Made by a program: the position numbers and the translations under genes. The notes below the pieces were generated by a model. The model was given only the letters and a program-made list of their open reading frames with translations, did no database searches and had not been told where the DNA came from. Below, piece after piece: positions 39,430-51,151 of a DNA stretch of 64,000 bases. Each line of letters opens with the position of its first letter. The first letter of the stretch is position 1. Where the stretch lies: assembly GCA_009760855.2 (NCBI GenBank), contig WPIO01000011.1, forward strand, positions 4,454,501-4,518,500, given 5' to 3'. This DNA is from Cristatella mucedo (Eukaryota; Bryozoa; Phylactolaemata; Cristatellidae).

Positions 39430-39705
39430 GATAGCTGCTTGACATTCAAACGTTTCATTCGCAAAACTACTTGCACAGCTATTCATAGATTTCAAGATCC
39501 TCAGTCTGGCTTACATGTCACTTTAGTCGCTAACTCCAGCCCACCTATTTGACCTCCTTGCTCCTACCGGGTACTCTCCTACTACCCGCTCCTCTGCATT
39601 TCGTCAACTCACCGTCCTTTGCACTAATTTGAAATCTTTTGGTGATCGAACCTTTAAATTGTATGCACTAAATGTCTGAAACTCGCTTATGGTCTTGCTT
39701 GTGAA
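39430..39705 (+). mobile_element. LINE ORF2 C-terminal fragment
   Basis: The plus strand encodes PAHLFDLLAPTGYSPTTRSS, then LTVLCTNLKSFGDRTFKLYA, with stops. This matches the LAPAYL.DLL...TTR...LP.PRTNLKSFGDRAF C-terminus of other copies, in another subfamily. Confidence 0.82.
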
Positions 39706-40280
39706 CTTGGTACCATATTTGGTACCATGATTGATTCCTGCGAAAGATTAAGGACTGCAACGCCGATTTTCTGTCAGACAGATAACGACTGTCGAAGCAC
39801 TCACTGTTCTCGTTTCCTGAAGTATAATGGATCGGAACCGGCCCATGGCATACTCCATGGTTAGGGAGTATTCGAGCTAAAGTCATGAAAGGGAAGGAGT
39901 TGTACTCTAGACCAGGAGCCGGGGCAGCTGCTCCGGGCGTCGTAATAGTTGCTGTCTGCTATTACTGACTTTAGGCACATGTATACTTCCGTGGCTGTCG
40001 AGCAGACTTATTTACGCTATGGATCCGGACTTGCTATCTTAATGTTTAGGCGCTATTCGACTCTGCCGCGTTAAGCAACTGTCGGAAAAACTTTGTATGT
40101 TAGCGCTGCGCCTACAATTCACTTGCTGGGATATCAGCTTCATGCTTAACCAGTATTCGTCGTGTGCTGGCTAAGACTACATACCAACCCCTAAATAAAA
40201 GCCCGCTCGTATTGCCAGCATTCATTCCTGCGACAAGTACAACTTCCGTTCCGTCCACTCACTCCTATAATGCCAAGAGT
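39706..40280. other. no recognisable feature
   Basis: No known motif or repeat recognised. Confidence 0.4.
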
Positions 40281-40284
40281 TTAG

Positions 40285-40372
40285 AAAATAATAATAATAA
40301 TAAATTTGATATAGCGCCCTCAGAGAACTGAATCTCTTTCTAGGAACTTTTCATTTGCAGTAAAGGAAGATA
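40285..40372 (-). mobile_element. LINE 3' tail fragment
   Basis: AATAATAATAATAAATTTGA, AGCGCCCTCAGAGAACTGAA and CTTTCTAGGAACTTTTCATT. It is truncated where the Tigger-like element begins. Confidence 0.8.
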
Positions 40373-40384
40373 CTTTGCAGCTAT

Positions 40385-41790
40385 AATATTGCTCCTTAAC
40401 TCACGAGTTTAATTCGTTCCATGACGGAGCTCGTAACTTAAATTAATCATATGTTAAATCAAATTTTTCCATTGAAATGAATTAAAATGCCATTAATCCA
40501 TTCCGGACCCCAGAAAACACCGCAATTTTTGTCACATTTTAAACTAAAAATGTTCTTATAAATAACGAATATTGTATATAAACACAATACAATAGAATGA
40601 ACTGCCATAAACTGGTTTTATTTTGTATAATATACAGAAATGTACCTTGGAGATCAGACAACTCGAAGATGCTGACGGAGTTGGAGAAGACAGGCTGAAA
40701 TGAATAACTAAATACAATTCGCTATTTTTGCTCTTTTCGCCACGCTTTCCTCACTTTCATCTGCAGGGGTTTTCGATAAAAAAAACCTGTTCCACGAGGT
40801 CTGTTTCATCCTCCCTTTCAGAATGCTTCTGAAATGAGTTAGGCAAGTAGCTAAATAGCTCCGTCGTACGCTCCGGTGTAACTTTTTCTTTCTGGGCATT
40901 TCTTTTGAATAAAGTCTGGAAATTTCTTCCGCATTACAAAAATTTCCTTTATCTCACTTGTAGAGACAAGCTCATCCACGTCACCTATTTCCTGAAAAAC
41001 GTCCATGTGATGCTACGTCTGTAGCGCCTTTTGCTCCTCCTTTGTTACTTCCTCGGAGTTACTTCCTCGGATGAGCTCGTTAACGTCACCCACGTCCACG
41101 TTCACGTAGGTGGACTTTCCGATGGATCCAATCACCTGCACCACTGCCGCTTTTGATTCGAGTCTTTCAAAGTCCGTTTCAGACACTACCTCAGGCCAAG
41201 TTTCTTCCACACCGAGGTCAAAGTTCTCTTTGTAAAACTCTGCCAGGCAATATCGATAATTTTGAGGCATATCACGATGCTATAATGGTCCTTTCAAAAC
41301 TCTCCAAGGGTGAGATGTGTTCTCCGTCACCTTAAAGCAGCGGCGAAACAGATGCTTGATGACGAGCTTCTTGAATTTAGAAATCATCTTCTGGTCCATG
41401 GGCTGCAGCATAGGAGTTGTGTTGGATGAAAGTCAGACAACCTTTATAAACTTGAACTCTTTGAGGATGTCATCTTCGAGGTTAGGTGGGTGAGCAAGTG
41501 CATTGTCCAGGACTAGAAGGGCTTGCAGGGGTAGGCTATCTTCTTTTCTTAATGTCAGGACCAAAGACCAAATTCACCCAGTCCACAAAGAACTGCCTGG
41601 TGGCCCACGCCCTCAGGTTTTCCCGGGTGGCGTTTGCTGCGCCAACTAGCGGTGGTGTATCTGAAGCTGGCTCGTAATCCGAATTTTAGCTCTCAACTCA
41701 AAGCAAAAATCGGCCGAGGGACGGCTTGAGGGACGGTATTTCGAACAGCTCTTTAGTTGGGACACTCTTAAGTCAAGGTAACACTTTACA
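40385..41790 (-). pseudogene. Tigger/pogo-like (Tc1-mariner superfamily) transposase relic
   Basis: Seen on the minus strand: ALLVLDNALAHPPNLEDDIL at about 41455-41525 and QPMDQ at 41391-41405, followed by KFKKLVI. These are the DDE-domain signatures (LLLDN..AHP and LQPMDQ) of Tigger/pogo transposases. Downstream frames at 41013-41270 and 40708-40899 (MPRKKKLHRS start) are open but may be tail sequence. A stop lies in the block after the LDN motif and the N-terminal DNA-binding region is missing. The flank at 40393-40500 (CTCGTAACTTAAATTAATC, ATTGAAATGAATTAAAATGCC) has the look of a Tigger-like terminus; the right end near 41790 is less clear. A dead element of about 1.4 kb. Confidence 0.78.
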
Positions 41791-43080
41791 GGGGAAATGC
41801 CCCAGCTATCTCTGAATGCACCAAATCCGATGGGTCAGGTCTTTGTTTTAACGTGCTCAGTTTGATGGCGACGATAGCACAGATCTCCATGATTGTCAAG
41901 TAGCTCTATATTTTGACTTTAGGGCATTAGTAAGGCCAAATGCATGCTTGCAAGATGTTTTCAGAAACTTGATAACGGCTTGGTAAATTTATGACTTCTA
42001 TCTAGTTAACACTGTCAAATGTCGCCGCAGACAAATACTTGCTATGAATACTGCAGCAACCTCTACAAATAAATGTATTAGCCAGCAGTCTTCCTGACGG
42101 GGTAAATTAACTGTTGCGTTCCGCATTTAATGTCAAATAAATGGCACTGGATTTCAGGACTCAGCTAATGTTCAGAAAGGCAAGTTGGCGCTGGGTGCTC
42201 TGTCTTCAAATTTTGGCGATCCTTGCTTCGGGAATTAGCGTAGGAAGTCAGGCCCAACAGTGGCTCTTAGCCGGACTTTGTGGGCTACTTCTCTTACATA
42301 CACCGCTCAATCGGCAAGTCAGAGCCCAGCCGTGCCGACTGGTGCTTGGGATAGGTAAAGTTGTGCGTAGGATGATTGTGACCTACGCTGACTATACGTC
42401 TGGATACTTGGATTAGTAGAAGAGGATTGGGCGCGTGGTACGACGTGATGTACTCGGCGAGGCTCAAGGGGTTGCTACGGCGACAGGCCTCTGCTAGCAG
42501 CAGCGTGGGCGCTACCTGCAGACCTGCTGCTTCCCACGTGTACTGTTTTGGATTCCCGGGCGCCGCCGTCCGTTAGTCATTTCACTGAGTTCTATTCAAT
42601 CTGCAAGATAAGCACGGTCAGTCCATAGAACGGTTTCGGCGCGGCAATGCCTCGGCAGCAGCCATTGTGTGGCTGGAGGCTAGAAGCGCGACTGCCTGGC
42701 TGGCTGGGCACTATCAAACTATCTGAATAGGTGTCTAGCTCAGTCTGTTTAAGCTGACCGATCGGAGTTTATAATTAGATCCAGGCTTGCGAAAGATAAC
42801 TGCTCCTCCTTTCGCGCCGTAGCGTGCTTGGAGTAGGGTGTCCCTGGAGATCCAACAACGCTCAGAGGCACACTCTTTAGCTGCAGCTCCCAGCCTCAAG
42901 CCGCAAGCCTCAAGCTGAGAGACTTGGGCTGTTTTTTGTGCAAAGTACATTTACCGTATTGAGAGTGCTGTGCGAGTAACAATCCACTGGCCGAGTAACA
43001 ATCCACTTATCCTAACTGTTGCTTCAGTTTCAGCTTCCTCGTCTCCTTAGGTCTTCTAAAAAAAAATAGCTACGCTGTTA
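41791..43080. other. no recognisable feature
   Basis: Frames of 91 (42141-42416, +) and 71 codons (42735-42950, -) carry no motif I know. The first has a hydrophobic stretch (LLAGLCGLLLL) but no other support. Confidence 0.35.
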
Positions 43081-43084
43081 TATT

Positions 43085-43412
43085 CCCATGCCCCAAGACC
43101 GTTTGCAGCAGAGGCTTTTGCTCTGTAGGTCCTAGACTTCGGAACTCACGTCCACGATTCTTACCAAGCGAACACCTGCTGCCGACTGTGGCGCATCCTT
43201 TCCGGCGGTCCTGCCTACTCACCTCCTCGACTGCCCTCCTGACTCAGCTATGCCTCTCACTTTCTGTTTGTTGCGTGAGATGAAGTCTGTTGGCTACCAC
43301 ATGCGTACCGAAAGCTGCCTAGGCTTTGAGCGGGTCATACCAAACTCTCCAGCGTCACACCCACTTAGTCCTTGTTTCTTTATGGAGTTACAGACGGACA
43401 TACTTTACAATA
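43085..43412 (+). mobile_element. LINE 3' end, subfamily of the 47440 copy
   Basis: Sequence matches 49775-50110 and 63520-63835: the LRNSRPRFLPSEHL-type C-terminus, GAGATGAAGTCTGTTGGCTA, CGTACCGAAAGCTGCCTAGG and the end GGAGTTACAGACGGACATAC. Stops and shifts throughout. Confidence 0.85.
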
Positions 43413-44540
43413 AAATGTTGCTGAGTGCCTTGGCGTATGGCGACTATGGTTGAGAATTCAGTAGAGACTTGAAAAAAGATGTCATTCCTGGCCGATCTCC
43501 AATAAGGTTCACCGAGTTTCCTTAGTTTCTTTGCTTATGGAACACAGCCGGGACCCTAAAGCATCTAACACCGAGTCTATCACAAAAGGGACTAGCCAAA
43601 GAGTATCGAGTTCACGGTAGGGAAGAATAGTGATTAGTGGGAGCTGCTGGCAGGCCATCCGAAGTTGCGGATGCTGCCATTTGGTTTGAGGTCTCATTGC
43701 GCAATCTGTCACGTCTCTAGACAGCGAGTCATTAGCAGCTTTCCGGCGGCACCTAATCTCCGTGTCTTTTAAAGCATAATCTCCACGTCTTTCCACAGCT
43801 TCGGGGGTACTTCAAATCTTCGTCTGGATACAGAAGATTATCGTATGTGTAACGAATTTACCGAGAGTCTGAAGAGGACGGAGGAAGCGGCTCAACCAGT
43901 GTCGTTGCAGTTGCTCACAGCTTTCCGGGCAATTGCAAGCTACATCACATTACAAAACTGCGAGTGGGTGGTTCAGGCTCTCATAAAGAACTATGCCAAA
44001 AGGAGGTGCAGAATTTACTTCAAAGTCTACATCTTTCGTGCTAGTCTTACAAAATTTAAGGAGAACACGGTAACTCTCACTCAGAGAAACCAGGCGAGCA
44101 CACTTATTATATATTTATTAGCTATGTATTTATTTATAACAGATATAATATATATATATATATTATAATGATATTTATTTTATAACGGACTTTGAGCACC
44201 ATTTCCAAGGATAAAATACAGGAAAAATAATATGAGATTCAGTTTGCGGGCTTCTTCAAGGAAGTACTTGCATTATAGCCACAAATCTAAAAAACATATA
44301 CTTATTTCTGAACCTTTTTGAGTGGTCTTTTTTGCTCTGTTTCAGATTAATTACGTCCACATTATTATTTACTTCTGTTGTTTTTGACACCACTAGGTAT
44401 ACATTTGTCAGTTTCCTTATCAGAAATAGGTAAAGTTCAAGTTAATCACTGATCTGGACTTCGCTTACTGAAGCTTACAGACTGAATAACTTCGCTCGTT
44501 TCACTTCTTATACTTCTACTCACGTGCTCATTGTGTTCCC
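43413..44540. other. no recognisable feature
   Basis: Frames of 107 (43845-44168, +) and 95 codons (43509-43796, -) are not recognisable. A short TA tract lies near 44148. Confidence 0.4.
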
Positions 44541-44578
44541 CTCTCTCTTTCTCTCTCTCCTCTCTCTCTCCTCCCTAT

Positions 44579-44662
<84 letters not shown>

Positions 44663-44721
44663 CTCTCTCCTCTCTCTCGCTCTCCTCTCTCTCCTCTATC
44701 TCTCCCCTCTCTCTCCTCTCT

Positions 44722-44761
<40 letters not shown>

Positions 44762-44794
44762 CTCTCTCCGCTCTATCTCTCTCCTCTCTCTCCC

Positions 44795-44826
<32 letters not shown>

Positions 44827-44950
44827 TCCTTTCTTTGCATCCACAAAATCTCGCTCCCTCTCTCCTCTCTCTCTCCTCTCTCTCTCCTCCCTCTCTCCTC
44901 CCTCTCTCATCCCTCTCTCCTCTCTCTCTCCTCTCTCTCTCTCCCTCTTA
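44541..44950. repeat. (CT)n compound microsatellite
   Basis: About 400 bp of CT with CTCC and CTTT interruptions. The 195- and 217-codon plus frames and the Arg/Glu-rich minus frame are artefacts of it. Confidence 0.97.
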
Positions 44951-45197
44951 CATTATTTTCCCAATCACTCCAAACTTCCCGTTCTTCAAGCATATTTCTA
45001 TACAACCATATTTTTCTCTCTTCCCTTTCATGTCTCTATTGTCTTTTTGGTTCTTGGTTCTTGTGTGATTTTCGTGCGTACTTGTTGCATGGTTCAGTAT
45101 ATCTTTACTAACGCTACTAACCAGCGGCCGAGGTGTCTCTTTTCTGTGCTTTTCCTTGCTCGTCTAAGCATGATGCATGCGTGACTGATTTTTTATT

Positions 45198-45770
45198 CTT
45201 AATAATAATAATAATAATAATAATAAAACACATGAATAAAGTGCCCTCAGAGAACTCAATCTCTTTCTAAGCGCTTTACATTTGCTGCAAAGGAAACACG
45301 ATTGAATGGTGAGTGGTATCATGCTTGATAAACAACATGAATAACACGGTTAGGGGTGACATGCACAGGATCAGCATGCAAGTGTGGTTAGTGGCTGCAT
45401 TCACAGTGTCAGAATGCATAAGCACATAAAGGACGAATCACAGGGATTCACTAAAATTCTTGTCTTCTTGTCTAAGACACCAAGTTTAGCATTGGCTCTT
45501 GGTTATTAATTCTCTAGCAGCAAGTTGTTAAGCTCCCGAATAGAGATTTGGTTTTTTAAGGAGCTGTGCAAAAGGCATTATTATTATTATTATTATTTCA
45601 AAAAGTGCATCGAAGCAAAAGAATGAAAGGACCTAAAAATGGACTGCAAAGCCTTTGAAGTCGATACGCTGCTTGATGGAAATCCAGTGCAGGTCAACAA
45701 GAAGTGGCGCAATATGTCAGTAGCGACGTTCAGGACAGACAAGCCTAGCGGCATAGCTTAGCATCAACTT
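45198..45770 (-). mobile_element. LINE (CR1/L2-like), deleted and interrupted
   Basis: An (AAT) tail at about 45205-45225, the stem-loop and 3'UTR run to about 45455. After an unrelated 130 bp ending in an ATT tract (45577-45597), ORF2 C-terminal sequence resumes (GAAAGGACCTAAAAATGGAC, GTCGATACGCTGCTTGATGG). The middle is missing or replaced. Confidence 0.85.
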
Positions 45771-46644
45771 TCTATTGGACAGGCGCTGGGGGAACTTGCA
45801 CCGAGTGAATCACTGAAGTCTTTACTGGAGGGCAAAGGCATGGACCAGCTTGGCTACTGATATTAAAATAAGAAAACCCGAATTTTTGCGACGCTCCATT
45901 CCTTAAATCAGGCGGACTTGACTGAGGGTCTCAGGCTCGACTGAGGGTCTCATCTAGTAAAAGGTCATTTTGGAAGCGGACACTGCGGTTTCGCACAGAG
46001 TCTAACTGGATAAATGCTCGACCTCCATTATGGATTTTGGAATTAGCGATTCCTAAATTATAATGATTGTCAAACGCATGCAGCACAATCTGGTTTTAAA
46101 GGATATTTCGATGCTTAGTCAGTCATCTACCAGTCTCCTAACTGTTAGCACACTTTAGCTCGCACACTGTAAAATATAGAGCCTGACGTTAAGCACTTGT
46201 ACATGTTCCAACGCATAACCTAATATGGGTAATATCATGCTCTGCTATCATTGGTATACGCTAATGCATGCATTGATGCTGCTATTATGACTCCTTAGTC
46301 GTTCTTCGTGGTGCTAATTTTACCAGTAACTGCCTACGTGGCAGTGAAGGTTTGTATAAAATCAAAAAGTCCACGTAAAGTGCGAACAGGTTTACTTATA
46401 TCATAGGTACTTGAAAATGTTGACCATTTTCTGACATTCCCGCATATGTACCGTACCGATTATGGGCCCTACTAGCGCAAACTCACTGCCATATGTGCCA
46501 GTAATACTTATTACAACCTTCCTCTAGATAGCAAGATTAGGCCTTATAGTCTTCTAGCCATGCCTGGAGTTATAATTGCTTTTTATCTAGTGTGGCTTGT
46601 TCAAGTAGCAGTGCTGTTTTAGTCTGAAATCCTCATGCCGTCGA
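45771..46644. other. mostly unrecognised; possible LINE RT linker
   Basis: The first 150 bp may continue the minus-strand LINE. The rest shows nothing I recognise. Confidence 0.35.
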
Positions 46645-46645
46645 G

Positions 46646-47030
46646 TAATAATAATAATAATAATAATGCACTTGATAAAGCACCCTCAGAGAACGTAATC
46701 TCTCTCTAGGCGCTTTACATTTGCTGCAAAGTGAAATGCAATTGAATGGTAAGTAAAATCATGCTTGAAAAACAAGCAAAATGAATAATATGGTTAGGGG
46801 TGACATGCACAGGGTCAGCATGCGAATGTGGTTAGTGGCAGCATGCACAGTGTCAGCACGCATAAGCACATCAAGGACGAATCACAGGGACCCGCTAAAT
46901 GCTGTCCTAAATAGGTGTGTTTTTAGGTTCCTTTTAAATGTGGTCAGGTCGGGGGATGTTCTGACGCAGGTCGGGAGGGAGTTCCAGAGTAGCGAGCTAT
47001 TCTTAAAATTAAAAGTTAATTGAAGGATGT
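46646..47030 (-). mobile_element. LINE (CR1/L2-like), 5'-truncated
   Basis: An AAT tail at 46648-46668, terminal stem-loop, complete 3'UTR and the start of the ORF2 C-terminus (GTTCCAGAGTAGCGAGC), after which similarity stops. Confidence 0.9.
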
Positions 47031-47039
47031 CAAGCCAAA

Positions 47040-47290
47040 CAACCTCATTTATTAAGCGGCAGAAAAGCCAAAGCGGCCGAATGTCAGTCCGAATAATGCA
47101 TAAAATGAAATAATAAATAGAATAATATTAATAAAAATAAAACTCCGAATAATAAAATAATAAACCGAATAATAAAAGTGGAGAATAAGGGATTGTCTTC
47201 TGCAGGACTCAAACCGACGACCTTTTGGTCGTTAAGTTCGAGCGCATTCTCCATGGGCTAAGACGCTACTGACTCTGTATCCTCGCCTTT
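47040..47290 (-). repeat. SINE family C copy
   Basis: AACCTCATTTATTAAGCGGCA and CAGAAAAGCC are shared with 55865-56000. AGGACTCAAACCGACGACC is the reverse complement of a B-box region, and ATGGGCTAAGACGC of an A-box region. The centre holds AATAATA-rich DNA. Confidence 0.6.
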
Positions 47291-47439
47291 AGACAGCGTC
47301 TTGGAATGACAGGTCAGAAATCAAGGGGAATTTTGTAAAACCCTTATCGTTAATGCCCCTATCTCCGTAATCTGACGAACCGTCGGTGTAACTGATCTCA
47401 ACTTCTGATTTGCCCATGCCTTGGTCCCATCACACCCGT

Positions 47440-50115
47440 ACTTTGGTTTATTCTAACGATGCAGAAAGTTTTAGTGACTAATATCAGGTCCTTCTTTATT
47501 AGGTCTGACGCGTCTCCGACCCTACTGTGAATATTGAAGGGTCTTGTGATATACCGGCCTCCTTCTGGCTGTCTAAACTTGTTTATAGAGGAGTTTTCAG
47601 AGTTCCTCGCTAAAATATTTGTGAGTGACAGACCGTTACTGATTGTAGGAGACTTCGATATTCACGTTGACAACCCTAGCAACAGCCAGGTCCGCTCATT
47701 TCTTGACTGTCTAGAGAATTGTGGTTTGGTCTACAACGTTAATCATACCACCCACGTCGGTGGCCATATTTATAGATCTCGTGATCACTAAGGATGTCCT
47801 CCCCACTGACCTTATGGTGTGCCCACTGACCCTCTCGGATCGTTGTTCGGTCTCGTTTACTGTTCCTGCTCCCTTGTACGTACAGGGTAATGTCAAACTT
47901 TTCAAACGACGTAACTTATAAAGCATTGACATAGACAAGTTTTTGAAATCTGTTTGTGATGCAGGTCCTTTCACTTTACAAAATAAACTCCTAAAGATGC
48001 TCCGGGTTAAGCGCAGGCTTGAACGTCGTTTCAATAAATCGGGGCCTGATGCAGATCTAGCCAATTTCAAAGACTTCCTTCGAGTTTACACCCGAAAGCT
48101 TAAAAAACCAGGGCCTCTTTATTCATCCGAAAGCTGAATTCCTGCCAGTCGGACCCTAAACAGATTTATAAGACAGTAAACCAGTTACTGACCAATGCTG
48201 AGAGGTCGGACTCCCCAGATATTAAGGACTCCGCCGAAAAGTTTTCAGCATTCTTTACTGAAAAAAATGTGCACATTCGTGCCTCTATTAAGCCCACTCC
48301 GACTAAAGCAATCGTGGTTCAACAACCTGTGACCTTCCTTACAAGGTTCTCCGAGGTTTCTGCATGCGATGTGGCTACCTTAATAAGGTCAAGCAAAAAG
48401 AGCTCGTCTCCTGAAGATACTATACCTTCATCTCTGTGGTCTTCACTGGAAGCCCAAATTAGTCCTGCCAAAACCAAGATTTTAAATGCTTCTCTGGAAA
48501 AAGGGGTCGTCCCTAAAACCTTCAAATCGGCAATCGTTAGACCCATACTTAAAACGCCCGGATTAGATACAGAGGTCCTTGCAAACTATCGACCTGTTTC
48601 CCTTCTTCCTTTCTTGTCAAAGATTATTGAAAAAATTATTGCTAAGCAGCTGCTTTAACATATCGAAAAGAATGAAATGTGCGAAACATTTCAATCAGGA
48701 TTCAAGAGGCAGCACTCCACTGAAACTGCTCTCCTCCGTGTTAACCATGACATTCTACGTGGCAACGACGACGGGAATGTCACTGCCCTAGCTCTGCTAG
48801 ATCTGTCTGCTGCCTTCGACACCATTGATCACGATGTTCTTCTTGAACGATTGAGAACAACGATCGGTCTGGCAGACGAAGCACTAGCGTGGTTTAAATC
48901 GTACCTGTCTGGTCGTGTTCAATCCGTGTCGTGTAAGGGTCAGGTCTCACACACGAGAAGGGTCACCAGTGGAGTCCCTCAAAGGTCTTTACTCGGTCCC
49001 TTGCTGTTCTCCATTTATACACAACCTCTGGGAAAAGTGATTAAGGCCCATGGAATAGTATATCACTTTTATACTGACGATACTCAGTAGTATTTGTCAT
49101 TCAAACCGTCGGAATATGCTGCAGCAACTGAAAAATTGCATGCTTGCCTTGCCGTTATTCGATCCTGGATGTCGGAAAACTTCCTGAAATTAAATGACGA
49201 TAAAACCGAACTACTGCTCATAGGACACCCTAAGCGTGTGGCTGGATTAAAAAGCTTTGCTCTTCTAATAGGTGATGCTGTTGTGCGACCATCACCACGT
49301 GCTCGAAATTTAGGTATCGTTTTCGACAACTGCCTCAATTTTAAAAGCTTCATTCAGAAGACTGCTTCTACAGCTAGCCGTCACGTCTGATCCCTATCCA
49401 AGATTAGGAGCTGTCTTCCACAGTGGCATGCAAAAAATTTAACTAGCTCCTTAGTTCTGTCTTGGCTTGATTCTTGCAATTCCCTATTGGCTGGGCTACC
49501 AAAAAAAGGCGATTAGGCCACTGCAGCTGACTAGGAATATGGCTGCAAGGCTGGTCTTCAACTCCCAGAAGTTTGAGCACGTTCCTTTGATAAAAGAGCT
49601 AAGATGGATGCCGGTTGACCAACGGATTCAGAGCAAGGTTCTTACGCTGACCCACAAGACCCGTCACGGCTTGGCTCCTCCATACCTAGCTGAACTGCTG
49701 CACCAGTTTCAGCCTGTTCGCGCCCTCAGGTCCTGTGTGGACAATAAATGAGCTGTTCCATTCCTCCGCTTAAAGATGGTTGGCGACAGAAGCTTTAGCT
49801 CTGCAGATCCTAGACTGTGGAACTCGCTTCCACAATTCTTACGCAACGACAACTACCCTACTACTGCCGACTATGGCTCATCCTTTTCAGCGGTTCTGAG
49901 CTGCTACTTCTACGCTACTCACTACCTCAACTGCTCTCCTGACTCTGCTATGCTTCCCACTTTGTCTTTCTTGCGTGAGACGAAGTCTGTTGTCTACCGA
50001 ATGCGTACCGAAAGCCGCTTAGGCTGCTACGATTTACGAGTGCGCTATACAAAACTCTCCTGCGTAACACCCACATGGTCTTTATGACTTTGTGGAGTTA
50101 CAGACGGAGATACAT
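47440..50115 (+). mobile_element. LINE ORF2 relic with endonuclease, RT and C-terminus (CR1/L2-like)
   Basis: Seen in order: GLVIYRPPSGCLNLFIEEFS and LLIVGDFDIHVDNP (endonuclease; GDFN became GDFD), FIDLVITKD after a shift, and [20 protein letters not shown] (RT start). Then LALLDLSAAFDTIDHDVLLE (RT motif A), GVPQRSLLGPLLFSIYTQPL (motif B area) and HFYTDDTQ followed by a stop (catalytic Y-DD box as YTDD). WMSENFLKLNDDKTELLLIG follows, and then the C-terminus (GLPKKAIRPLQLTRNMAARL to LWNSLPQFLRND). The copy carries several stops and frameshifts and lacks the upstream part of the endonuclease, so it is inactive. It ends GGAGTTACAGACGGAGATAC plus an ATAA-rich tail, unlike the stem-loop subfamily. 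Confidence 0.92.
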
Positions 50116-50129
50116 AAATAATAATAAAT

Positions 50130-50325
50130 AATAATAATAATGCACTTGATAAAGCGCCCTCAGAGAACTTAATCTCTTTCTAGGCGCTTTACATTTGCTG
50201 CAAAGGGAAATGCAATGGAATGGTAAGTAAAATCATGTTTGAAAAACAAACAAAATGAATAATATGGTTAGGGGTGACATGCACAGGGTCAGCATGCAAA
50301 TGTGGTTAGTGGCAGCATACATACA
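50130..50325 (-). mobile_element. LINE 3'UTR with perfect terminal stem-loop
   Basis: An AAT tail at 50120-50140, then complementary arms AAAGCGCC (50151-50158) and GGCGCTTT (50183-50190). The 3'UTR continues until a CATA repeat at 50320-50336. It abuts the 3' end of the plus-strand LINE. Confidence 0.92.
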
Positions 50326-50337
50326 TACATACATACT

Positions 50338-50910
50338 CCAATTGGGGTGCATCTTCTCACAAATGCCCACCTTTTGATGCCAATTACGAAGCCTCACTCC
50401 AGCTTCTTGGAAGAAGTTGACAGTTTCATGTTGCCATGCGTGCTGGGTTTGGCTGAGCGAAAGAAAAGGCCTCTTACCTTTGTCGGTCTCATCCAGTCGC
50501 ATCTTGTATACCATGATTTTGGGTGCACCGTTGCACTGTCCGACACACCGTGCACTGTCAGTACAGATAGGCCTTGCACCCCTTAACATTGAGAATAGTC
50601 TAGCAAGGGCATTCGGGCTTATTAATTCATTCTTTTGAATGGGGTAATTGAGTAAACCACATTTATAGCTAGTAATCCTCGCAGTCGGCATCGTAATAAA
50701 AGCTGCTTCGGTTGCAGTGTCAGATGAGTCACTGAGTGGGTGGTAATGGTGAATAGAGCAGAGAAAAGTGATAGGAAGACTCGAGAGAAAGGATGTGTGG
50801 CAGCAATAAACGAAATGCTCGTCGGTAGCTCGCGAAATTCGTAGGTGATGAATGGGCAGTAATTCGTCCAGCTGATGGCAGTAGCCAGGATTGAAAGGGG
50901 AGGCACTCAA
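50338..50910 (-). other. unidentified long open frame
   Basis: A 225-codon minus frame (50233-50910) whose last 35 codons are LINE 3'UTR. The rest includes SPNALARLFSMLRGARPICT and FFQEAGVRLRNWHQKVGICE. It has no recognisable domain. Plus-strand frames overlap it. It may be chance, or the remains of a repeat. Confidence 0.2.
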
Positions 50911-50989
50911 GGGGAGTGGCTACAGGTTCCTGTGCTACAGACGTCGCCTGGCCGCAAGGGGTTAAGCCCTTTTTCTTGAGCGAGCTTAG

Positions 50990-51151
50990 TAATAATACTA
51001 CTACTAGTTACGTTAATAAATTTGTATGGCTTCGTCGAATAACTTAATTTCTGTCTAGGCGCTTTACATATGCTATAAAAAGGAGCATCGTCACGTGGTT
51101 AGTCGTTGCATGCACGATGTCAACAAGCATTACACGGTTAAAGGTTACACG
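50990..51151 (-). mobile_element. LINE 3' end, left of a nested insertion
   Basis: AATAATACTACTACTAG tail, ATTTCTGTCTAGGCGCTTTAC and the 3'UTR block with GCATGCACGATGTCAACAAG. LINE sequence resumes at 52496 beyond the LTR-like element. Confidence 0.85.

Noticed and set aside
42141-42416. Membrane protein from a hydrophobic 91-codon frame
   Set aside because: One hydrophobic stretch is not enough; there are no homologous motifs, splice sites or neighbours.
44520-45184. Frames of 195-217 codons (+) and 108 codons (-)
   Set aside because: Artefacts of the (CT)n array at 44541-44950.
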